Below, in pieces: positions 1-5,235 of a DNA stretch of 5,235 nucleotides; the first letter of the stretch is position 1; every line of letters starts with the position of its first letter. Under the pieces are notes generated by a model. That model was not told where the DNA came from, ran no database searches, and saw only the letters and a program-made list of their open reading frames with translations. Source of the DNA: Phycisphaerales bacterium UBA7708 (GTDB lineage Bacteria; Planctomycetota; Phycisphaerae; Sedimentisphaerales; Anaerohalosphaeraceae). The DNA is taken from NCBI GenBank assembly GCA_002482415.1, contig DLFY01000202.1:13805-19039 (forward strand), in the 5' to 3' direction. The position numbers and the translations under genes are program-made.

Positions 1-1
1 T

Positions 2-1132
2 CCGCCCATCGGGGGCGGTGCAGGTCATGCCCATCGCTGTCTTCTTGGTGAATATGCACGCCGCAGCCATTTGCAGGTGGATGTGCTGACCAGCGGCTGC
101 CAGGCGGGTTTGATTCAGGAGGATTTCGCAGGTTCGATTCGCATTTTCAAGGTCGGCATCCATAAAACAAATCCGCATTACTGGCGCAAGCTGGAGGTCA
201 TCGAATGGCTTTTTAAGGCAAGACGTCACTACCTGCGGCTGCTGGATGAAAACCCGTATGATTTAGTTCATGCTTTTTTTGCGTTCCCTACCGGCTGGCT
301 GTGCTATCAGACAGCCGACCGTATCCCGTATATTCTTTCGCTGCGAGGCTCGGATGTGCCTGGCTACAATGTGCGGCTCGGGCTGGATTACAGGTTGCTG
401 GCGGGGCTGTTTCGCAGGATATGGAAAAAGGCTTCTTTCATTGCGGCCAACAGTACCGGGCTGCGTGACCTGGCCAGGCAGTTTATGCCGGAACTGGATA
501 TTGCAAATATCCCCAACGGGGTAGATATTCGACAGTATCATCCGAGATCGAATCCCCTGCCGGGCAGGCCGGTGAATCTGCTGAGTGTGGGACGCTTAAT
601 CAGCCGCAAACGCATTGACTGGCTGATCGATGCGGTGGGACATGCCGTCAAACAGGGCCTGGATATCCGGCTGAATGTTGTGGGGCAGGGCAATCTGCTC
701 GACCCATTGCAGCAAAAAACCGCCGCCATGAATTTATCCGAGCGGGTGATTTTCAAGGGGCTGGTTAAACGCGAGCAGATGCCCGAGCTGTACCGGGCAA
801 ACGATATTTTTGTGATGGCCAGTGAACACGAGGGGATGAGCAATGCCATGCTGGAGGCGATTGCCTCGGGCCTGCCGGTGGTTACGACCGCCTGCGAAGG
901 CGTGGAGGAACTGATTGGCGAAAACGGCATCCTTGTAAATTATCCGGATATGGAGGGCTTTGCTGCGGCGATAAAGACCATTGCATCAGATACGGAAACC
1001 TATCGGGCGATGGCGAATGCGGGCCGCAGGACTGCTGAAAAATATTCCTGGTCGGCGGTGGCCGACAGGTATATCGAGAACTACCAGCGGCTCATCCATC
1101 AACGAAATTACACGGCCGGGGGGGCACGCTGA
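2..1132 (+). CDS. Family 4 (GT-B fold) glycosyltransferase, 5' end cut off by the window
   Basis: A probable retaining glycosyltransferase that moves a sugar from a nucleotide-sugar donor to a growing surface glycan at the cytoplasmic face of the membrane. Donor and acceptor cannot be read from the sequence. The frame is open from position 2 and begins PPIGGGAGHAHRCL, the glycine-rich N-terminal loop typical of GT4 enzymes, so only about 10-15 residues are missing. The TTG at 71 is an internal leucine codon, not the start. IPNGVD (about 510-530) marks the linker before the C-terminal Rossmann domain, which opens with SVGRLISRKR. The E-x7-E donor-binding motif (E-GMSNAML-E) lies at 830-856, followed by SGLPVV and GENGILV. 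376 residues are visible, a normal length for the family. The stop abuts the start of the amidotransferase gene, so the two are very likely co-transcribed. Base composition is GC-rich, like the next gene. Confidence 0.93.
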   Translation, partial: PPIGGGAGHAHRCLLGEYARRSHLQVDVLTSGCQAGLIQEDFAGSIRIFKVGIHKTNPHYWRKLEVIEWLFKARRHYLRLLDENPYDLVHAFFAFPTGWLCYQTADRIPYILSLRGSDVPGYNVRLGLDYRLLAGLFRRIWKKASFIAANSTGLRDLARQFMPELDIANIPNGVDIRQYHPRSNPLPGRPVNLLSVGRLISRKRIDWLIDAVGHAVKQGLDIRLNVVGQGNLLDPLQQKTAAMNLSERVIFKGLVKREQMPELYRANDIFVMASEHEGMSNAMLEAIASGLPVVTTACEGVEELIGENGILVNYPDMEGFAAAIKTIASDTETYRAMANAGRRTAEKYSWSAVADRYIENYQRLIHQRNYTAGGAR

Positions 1133-2959
1133 ATGTGCGGGATCGCCGGATTTAACTGGAATCATCCTGAGCAGATCAGGCAGATGACCGATGCCGTCCG
1201 GCATCGCGGGCCTGATGATGCGGGATTTTACTGCGATGAACGGGTCAGCCTGGGGCATCGGCGGCTGTCGATTATCGACACGTCGCCGCGCGGCCATCAG
1301 CCTATGCAGTTTGAGCATCTCCGGATTGTTTACAACGGCGAAGTCTATAATTATCTGGAATTGCGGAAGGAGCTTGAATCGGCGGGGTATCGATTCCATT
1401 CGGGCACCGACACGGAAGTGATCCTGCTGGCGTACCACCACTGGGGGGCGGATTGCGTCAATCGCTTCAACGGCATGTGGGCATTCTGCATTTATGATGC
1501 ACAGAAAAGAACACTGCTGCTGTCCCGCGACCGGTTCGGCGTCAAGCCGCTGTATTATTATTTCGACGGAAGCCGGTTTATCTTTGCCTCGGAGCTTAAG
1601 GCCATCCGGCCGCTGGCGGGGGATTTACAGATTGATACGACGGCAGTGAATTATTTCTTTTATCAGAAATACATCGGCTCGGACAGGACGATTTATCAGC
1701 AGTGCTATAAACTGAAGCCGTCGGAAAATCTTGTCTTTGACCTGCAGACCCGGCAACTGCACAAGAGCACGTATTTCGATTTGCCGGCCCGGGTGGAGGC
1801 ATGCCGCCAACTGGGACTTTCAGAGCGGCTGGAGGCAATCAAGGGCATTCTTCCGGATGCGGTCAGCAGGAGACTGATTGCGGATGTGCCGGTGGGCAGT
1901 TTTCTGTCGGGGGGAGTGGATTCGTCGGTCATCTCAGCGATTATTGCCCGGCAGCGGCAGAACTTTCAGACGTTTTCAATCGGCTTCAGGGACGAATCGT
2001 ATGATGAGGTTCCGTTTTCCAAACAAGTCGCTGAGCTTATTCAGACGCAGCACCATGTGGAATACTTAGCCATTGACGAACCGTTTATCGAGCGAGTCGT
2101 CGGCTGTATGGATGAGCCGCTGGGGGATGCCTCTTTATTGCCAACGGCACTGCTGTCACAGATGACCCGCAAGTCGGTGACGGTGTGTCTTTCCGGCGAT
2201 GCCGGGGATGAGGTGTTCGGGGGATATGATTCGTATAAGGCCTGGCAGCTTGCACAATATATCCCGGCCGGGGCGGTCCGGCTGAGCCGGCCGCTGGTCA
2301 ACCTGTTGCCCCCATCAGATAAAAAGCTTCATCTGGCGTTTAAAATGCAGAAATTTGTCGAGGATTATCACGAGAATCCGGAGTGGCGACATCTGAATTG
2401 GATGGCCACATTTACCGACCGCGACCGGGCGGGACTGCTGGGTGACCGGTTTGTCAGGGCCGACGAGTTTATCCATCCTGCCGGACGCAGGGATTTGACG
2501 GGGATGCAGTTGAATGATTTTGGTGGGTATTTGCCCGAAGATATCCTGAAAAAAGTGGATCTGGCGTCGATGATGTATTCGCTGGAGGTGCGAGTGCCGT
2601 TTCTGGATTATCGGCTGGTGCCGATGGTGCTGTCGCTTCCGGATGCGTATAAAATACGGTATTTCAGGACCAAGCGGCTGCTCAAACAGATGGCCGCGGA
2701 ACTGTTGCCGGCGGCAATTATTCACCGTAAAAAAAGAGGCTTTACCGTCCCGATTTCCGGATGGCTCAGGCAGTCCGGGCTGCTGCGGGAGGTTATCCTG
2801 AACCGGGCTTATTATGAACATGGTTTTGTGCGGTATAATCATGCCTGTCAATTACTTACAGAACATCTGAACCGACAGAAAGACCACGCCCGCCAACTGT
2901 GGCTGATTTTTGTTTTCAATACCTGGTGGCATACGGTGCACTGCGGCAGAAAGTCATAA
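1133..2959 (+). CDS. asnB: Asparagine synthetase (glutamine-hydrolysing) family amidotransferase
   Basis: Class II glutamine amidotransferase fused to an ATP-dependent synthetase domain, 608 residues, complete. The start is fixed by MCGI: after Met removal Cys2 is the N-terminal nucleophile that hydrolyses glutamine. Glutaminase motifs are RHRGPDD (23-29), GHRRLSIID (41-49), YNGEVYN (67-73) and GTDTEV (91-96). The synthetase domain has the PP-loop SGGVDSS (259-265), which binds ATP, SGDAGDEVFGGY (354-365), and later SLEVRVPFLDY and KKRGFTVP. All expected catalytic signatures are intact. The family makes asparagine from aspartate, but many paralogues in polysaccharide and exosortase-linked clusters are thought to amidate sugars or other carboxylates. 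Position next to a glycosyltransferase favours that role here, by inference. The ATG follows the upstream TGA with no gap, and ribosome recruitment probably uses the G-rich 1118-1124 tract or coupling. No hairpin terminator is evident downstream. Confidence 0.95.
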   Translation: MCGIAGFNWNHPEQIRQMTDAVRHRGPDDAGFYCDERVSLGHRRLSIIDTSPRGHQPMQFEHLRIVYNGEVYNYLELRKELESAGYRFHSGTDTEVILLAYHHWGADCVNRFNGMWAFCIYDAQKRTLLLSRDRFGVKPLYYYFDGSRFIFASELKAIRPLAGDLQIDTTAVNYFFYQKYIGSDRTIYQQCYKLKPSENLVFDLQTRQLHKSTYFDLPARVEACRQLGLSERLEAIKGILPDAVSRRLIADVPVGSFLSGGVDSSVISAIIARQRQNFQTFSIGFRDESYDEVPFSKQVAELIQTQHHVEYLAIDEPFIERVVGCMDEPLGDASLLPTALLSQMTRKSVTVCLSGDAGDEVFGGYDSYKAWQLAQYIPAGAVRLSRPLVNLLPPSDKKLHLAFKMQKFVEDYHENPEWRHLNWMATFTDRDRAGLLGDRFVRADEFIHPAGRRDLTGMQLNDFGGYLPEDILKKVDLASMMYSLEVRVPFLDYRLVPMVLSLPDAYKIRYFRTKRLLKQMAAELLPAAIIHRKKRGFTVPISGWLRQSGLLREVILNRAYYEHGFVRYNHACQLLTEHLNRQKDHARQLWLIFVFNTWWHTVHCGRKS

Positions 2960-3030
2960 AACATCCCCCGGATACACGCTCTATTCATCCAAAACCATAC
3001 CCCATATTACCCAAAACACGCATTTTTTTG

Positions 3031-3059
3031 TTGATTTTTATCAGACTTTTTTCTATGAT
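3031..3059 (+). promoter_or_regulatory. Sigma70-like promoter for the PEP-CTERM gene
   Basis: TTGATT (3031-3036) and TATGAT (3054-3059) are separated by 17 bases, matching 4/6 and 5/6 consensus positions. The predicted start of transcription is near 3066, giving a leader of roughly 115 bases before the ATG at 3183. An imperfect inverted repeat, AAGCACT then AGT-GA-GCTT (3063-3080), sits at the predicted start point and could be an operator. A weaker alternative promoter is TTGAAG (3080-3085) with AATAAT (3101-3106), spacer 15. The rest of 2960-3182 shows no gene and no terminator hairpin for asnB. Confidence 0.5.
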
Positions 3060-3169
3060 GTTAAGCACTGAAGTGAGCTTTGAAGGATCAATTCTCACAC
3101 AATAATCCAAACACTATATGGAACTAAATGGGTCCATCGGGGTCCCGCTTTAAACAAATGTTTTAGTAT

Positions 3170-3174
3170 GGAGG
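3170..3174 (+). promoter_or_regulatory. Ribosome binding site that decides the start of the PEP-CTERM gene
   Basis: GGAGG lies 8 bases before the ATG at 3183. The other in-frame ATG, at 3168, overlaps this site, has no Shine-Dalgarno of its own, and would put charged residues (MEETT) ahead of the signal peptide. The start at 3183 is therefore preferred. Confidence 0.85.
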
Positions 3175-3182
3175 AAACAACA

Positions 3183-4163
3183 ATGAAACACGTCGTATTA
3201 TTCACTTTGGCGGCCTTATTGACACTTCAGACTCCGCTTTTCGCGGATTTGACTGTTCTTGATTCAAGATACAAGGCAGAGATATTTGTCAATAATTATG
3301 ATGCTGTTTCACAAAAAACAAGAGATATGGCTTGTGATTCAGAGGGAAATCTCTATCTGACTCACGAAGTCACCGGGGCGATTAATAAAGTATCACCCAC
3401 GGGTGAAGTCACAGTTGGATGGATTAAATGGTTATCAAATCCTTGCGGCATTGAATATACAGGTGGTTCCACATATGGAGACTATCTGTATGTTAATACA
3501 TCAAATGATGACTCAATCTATAAAATTGATTTAAACGGCAGTAAAACTCTTCTTACTTCAAACATTCCGGGCAGTACCATGATAGCGCTGGACCGGGACG
3601 GTTATTATGGAAATAAACTCTATGCTACAACGTCAACATTCGACAGAATTTTCAGCGTATCGGAAAACGGTTCAAGCCAGGTCTTTTCCAATTATTTTAA
3701 CAATCTGTCCGGCTGCATTCAGGGTATTGCTATTGCGCCAAATGGCACCTATAACAATTCCATGTATGTCAGTACATGGTATCCGAACAATCTTAATAAA
3801 AGCGGTATATTCAGCGTTGACCAGAATGGCAATCCGACATTATTCAACACTAATCTCGCTGCAGGTTTTGCGATGAAATTCGACACAAGCGGTTATTTTG
3901 ACAACGCGTTATTTGTATCTGCTATAGAATCTTTCGGCGATCATTGGAACATCTATCGTCTTGATGAAAATGGACAGGAGACTCTATTCGCAACCAGCAA
4001 GATTTCCTCACTTCTGGGTTTTACTTTTGGAGTAGATGGTGCCATGTATATTCACGAATACGATTACTCAACATCAAGAATTTGGAAGATTTCGGCCATT
4101 CCAGAACCTGCCACAATGCTTTTGCTGGGTTTAGGATTACTGGGTCTGCGACGCCGTAAGTAA
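3183..4163 (+). CDS. Secreted beta-propeller-like protein with PEP-CTERM sorting signal
   Basis: A 326-residue exported protein of unknown specific role. Residues 1-21 form a Sec signal peptide (MKH, hydrophobic core VVLFTLAALLTL, likely cleavage after LFA). Residues about 48-305 contain roughly six diverged repeats of the pattern [DN]G-x-[YF]-x-[ND]-x-L-[YF]-V ... I-[YF]-x-[VLI]-[DS]-x-NG-x-x-[TLV]-[LF], near 48-78, 89-124, 133-168, 181-221, 230-270 and 280-305. These look like blades of a six-bladed NHL/SMP-30-type propeller; the fold is inferred. The C-terminus is IPEPATM (306-312), a Leu/Gly-rich helix (313-322) and RRRK, a textbook PEP-CTERM signal recognised by an exosortase, which cleaves it during transport to the surface or matrix. 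No catalytic motif is recognised. The gene has its own promoter and terminator and is AT-rich compared with the genes on its left. Placement among glycan genes fits a matrix or cell-surface protein. Confidence 0.9.
   Translation: MKHVVLFTLAALLTLQTPLFADLTVLDSRYKAEIFVNNYDAVSQKTRDMACDSEGNLYLTHEVTGAINKVSPTGEVTVGWIKWLSNPCGIEYTGGSTYGDYLYVNTSNDDSIYKIDLNGSKTLLTSNIPGSTMIALDRDGYYGNKLYATTSTFDRIFSVSENGSSQVFSNYFNNLSGCIQGIAIAPNGTYNNSMYVSTWYPNNLNKSGIFSVDQNGNPTLFNTNLAAGFAMKFDTSGYFDNALFVSAIESFGDHWNIYRLDENGQETLFATSKISSLLGFTFGVDGAMYIHEYDYSTSRIWKISAIPEPATMLLLGLGLLGLRRRK
4098..4160 (+). other. PEP-CTERM sorting signal (exosortase recognition segment)
   Basis: This encodes the last 21 residues of the secreted protein: Ile-Pro-Glu-Pro, then Ala-Thr-Met, a transmembrane Leu/Gly stretch and a basic RRRK tail. 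The three parts (PEP motif, hydrophobic helix, Arg-rich end) are those of the known exosortase substrate signal. It follows the last propeller strand (IWKIS) with no linker. Confidence 0.93.
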
Positions 4164-4183
4164 TTTTGACTTTTTTAGAAGTT

Positions 4184-4213
4184 AAAGCACAGGTTTATAC
4201 CTGTGCTTTTTTT
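4184..4213 (+). terminator. Intrinsic (Rho-independent) terminator after the PEP-CTERM gene
   Basis: AAAGCACAGGT (4184-4194) pairs perfectly over 11 bases with ACCTGTGCTTT (4199-4209) around a TTAT loop, and the T run extends from 4207 to 4213. It starts 21 bases after the TAA stop. Because the stem also carries an A tract on its left, it could act in both directions, but no gene on the minus strand needs it. Confidence 0.93.
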
Positions 4214-4237
4214 GTTCCATAAAAGCCTTTTTTAGTT

Positions 4238-4243
4238 TATAAT
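4238..4243 (+). promoter_or_regulatory. Possible -10 element for the downstream glycan genes
   Basis: TATAAT is a perfect sigma70 -10 hexamer just after the terminator, but no good -35 lies at the right distance (TTCCAT at 4215-4220, spacer 17, matches poorly). The genes from 4387 onwards need a promoter of their own because the terminator cuts them off. AT-rich stretches at 4297-4327 offer further weak candidates. The stretch 4214-4386 otherwise shows no gene, hairpin or riboswitch that I can recognise. Confidence 0.3.
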
Positions 4244-4374
4244 CCGGAGGCTGGTGTAAAAAATAGACTGGATGCTGCAGTGTAAAATCCAGGGGCAACT
4301 ATATAAAGACAGTTTAATAATATATTCACACCGGTATTACAGCAGGCCGTAGTGTGGTTTTCCTTTAATTAGCT

Positions 4375-4380
4375 GGTGAT
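4375..4380 (+). promoter_or_regulatory. Ribosome binding site for the 89-residue ORF
   Basis: GGTGAT matches the anti-Shine-Dalgarno partner sequence (part of GGAGGTGATC) and lies 6 bases before the ATG at 4387. An in-frame TAA at 4366-4368 means the ORF cannot start further upstream than 4369, so 4387 is the first ATG. Confidence 0.5.
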
Positions 4381-4386
4381 ATACGA

Positions 4387-4656
4387 ATGGATGAAAAGAA
4401 AAACCTTTCTTTAAAATTTGGTGAAAAGTGGCAGGCATTTTCTCAAAAGTTGCTAGATGCAGAGATATTTAAGGTTGCGGTACGTTATTTGGATCACTGG
4501 GTCGGCGGCTATCCTTATGAATATGCAAGCAAAAAAGAGAGTGTCAGTTTGATGAAAGAAAAAGGATTTTCCTGCATGACATTTATTAAAGCGTCGGTAC
4601 CTACTGGTTATAACATATTTGTAATTCAAGAAAACGCAGAACAACCTATCCTATGA
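4387..4656 (+). CDS. Small ORF resembling the C-terminal tail of a class I SAM-dependent methyltransferase
   Basis: An 89-residue protein with a charged, helical N-terminal half and the segment WVGGYPYEYAS at 38-48, followed by KEKGFS (57-62) and TGYNIFVIQE (73-82). From memory of the family, W-x-GGYP-[YF]-E-x-A then a GF pair and a G-x-N-x-FV strand is the usual end of methyltransferases found in glycan clusters, after their SAM-binding Rossmann core. That core (a glycine-rich G-x-G-x-G loop, about 150 residues) is absent, and 4214-4386 is too short to hold it. The ORF is therefore either a truncated remnant or a stand-alone small protein from the tail. A plausible ribosome binding site and ATGA overlap with the next gene suggest it is still translated and couples translation to the glycosyltransferase. 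As a lone tail it should have no methyltransferase activity. Being a real reading frame is more certain than the family link. Confidence 0.6.
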   Translation: MDEKKNLSLKFGEKWQAFSQKLLDAEIFKVAVRYLDHWVGGYPYEYASKKESVSLMKEKGFSCMTFIKASVPTGYNIFVIQENAEQPIL

Positions 4657-5235
4657 CCAATCCATCACCCATTCATGTTTGCTTTATTGCCCCGAAGGCG
4701 TACCTGCTTTTTAATCCGGAATACAAGGGCATTTTTGGCGGGGCCGAAGTGGATCTGTACTTGCTAAGCCGGGAACTGGCAAAAGATGACCTGTTTAAGA
4801 TCAGTTTTGTTACCGCCGATTATGGCCAGCCTGATAACGAAACTATTCATAATGTCCACCTCCATAAAAGCATAACTTTTCTTGAAAACCCTGTCTTTGG
4901 TGCATACAAAATATGGAAAAGCCTCAAAAAAGCAAACGCTGATATCTATGTTCAGGAAACTTTTTCACCTGGAACCATATTAGTGTCTTTATTTTGCCGC
5001 GTTCATTCCAAAGCATTTGTTTATCGTACCGCACATTCCGATGAATGCGACGGTACGAACCTTTCCATGTTTCCCATCATGGGAAGATTTTTCCTTTTGG
5101 CTTTACGAAACGCATCTTCGATCATTACACAAAATAACTGCGACCGCATTGCTCTTGAAAAAACAGCAAAACTTTCTTCCTGCATTATTGCCAATTCCAT
5201 CTATTTACCTGTTCTAACTTCTGGCCCGAAACACC
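4653..5235 (+). CDS. Family 4-like glycosyltransferase, N-terminal part, 3' end beyond the window
   Basis: The frame opens at the ATG at 4653, inside the stop of the preceding ORF (ATGA), and stays open to the window edge (194 codons). The translation begins MTNPSPIHVCFIAPKAYLLF and carries KGIFGGAEVDLYLLSREL (25-42), the GGAE loop of the N-terminal GT-B domain of GT4 enzymes. It continues with SFVTADYG, NADIYVQE, FVYRTAHSDECDG and SIITQNNCDRIALEK, then reaches an ANSIYLPV segment at the point where GT4 proteins pass from the acceptor domain to the donor-binding domain. The E-x7-E donor motif would lie off the right edge, so sugar specificity cannot be judged. It has no clear Shine-Dalgarno; coupling to the upstream ORF is the likely means of initiation. 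It differs clearly from the first glycosyltransferase in sequence and is much more AT-rich, so it is not a recent duplicate. Confidence 0.88.
   Translation, partial: MTNPSPIHVCFIAPKAYLLFNPEYKGIFGGAEVDLYLLSRELAKDDLFKISFVTADYGQPDNETIHNVHLHKSITFLENPVFGAYKIWKSLKKANADIYVQETFSPGTILVSLFCRVHSKAFVYRTAHSDECDGTNLSMFPIMGRFFLLALRNASSIITQNNCDRIALEKTAKLSSCIIANSIYLPVLTSGPKH

Noticed and set aside
71..73. TTG as the start of the first glycosyltransferase
   Set aside because: The frame is open back to position 2 and encodes the conserved PPIGGGAGH loop, so the true start is outside the window.
986..1441. Minus-strand open frame of 151 codons across the glycosyltransferase/asnB junction
   Set aside because: It is antisense to two well-supported genes, with no recognisable motif or plausible promoter.
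2315..2851. Minus-strand open frame of 178 codons within asnB
   Set aside because: It lies wholly antisense to a well-conserved enzyme and gives a His/Gln/Pro-rich low-complexity product with no recognisable domain; a composition shadow.
2899..3105. Small plus-strand frame over the asnB end and the intergenic region
   Set aside because: It starts inside asnB in another frame and runs through the predicted promoter; no ribosome binding site or family likeness.
3129..3150. Sigma54 (-24/-12) promoter, as used for some exosortase-linked genes
   Set aside because: The GG and GC elements are present but not at the required spacing of 10 bases.
3168..3170. ATG as the start of the PEP-CTERM protein gene
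   Set aside because: It overlaps the GGAGG that serves the ATG at 3183 and would add acidic residues before the signal peptide.
4214..4386. Riboswitch, small RNA or methyltransferase core in the gap before the small ORF
   Set aside because: No stable hairpin, no conserved RNA motif that I recognise, and too short for a SAM-binding domain; only a lone TATAAT and AT-rich runs stand out.
5017..5217. Plus-strand frame of 66 codons at the right edge
   Set aside because: It is an out-of-frame shadow of the second glycosyltransferase, whose own frame shows GT4 motifs throughout.

Overview
The window looks like part of an exopolysaccharide or surface-glycan gene cluster from a Gram-negative bacterium with an exosortase (PEP-CTERM) sorting system. 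The C-terminal signal (IPEP, a leucine/glycine-rich helix, then RRRK) resembles those common in Planctomycetota of the Phycisphaerae type. That assignment is inference from the style of one motif. No exosortase, rRNA or other marker gene is present, so Verrucomicrobiota/Kiritimatiellota or Deltaproteobacteria-like hosts are not excluded.

Layout, all genes on the + strand. (1) Positions 2-1132 hold a family 4 glycosyltransferase whose N-terminus lies off the left edge. (2) Positions 1133-2959 hold a full-length glutamine-dependent asparagine synthetase-type amidotransferase. Its ATG directly follows the glycosyltransferase TGA in the same frame. (3) Positions 2960-3182 are intergenic, with a good sigma70-like promoter. 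(4) Positions 3183-4163 hold a secreted protein with about six beta-propeller-like repeats and a C-terminal PEP-CTERM signal, followed by a strong intrinsic terminator at 4184-4213. (5) Positions 4214-4386 are AT-rich intergenic DNA with a weak promoter candidate. (6) Positions 4387-4656 hold an 89-residue ORF that resembles only the C-terminal tail of class I SAM-dependent methyltransferases. (7) From 4653 to beyond the right edge runs the N-terminal half of a second, different GT4 glycosyltransferase, overlapping the previous stop by ATGA.

The glycosyltransferases and the amidotransferase probably build or modify a surface polysaccharide. The PEP-CTERM protein would be an exported protein processed by an exosortase encoded elsewhere; such genes often lie near EPS clusters. 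It has its own promoter and terminator and so looks like a separate transcription unit set between two glycan operons. Base composition changes sharply at about 2960: GC-rich to the left, AT-rich to the right, which suggests a mosaic region. I saw no tRNA, rRNA, CRISPR array, insertion sequence or attachment site, and nothing that clearly amounts to a wholly new system.
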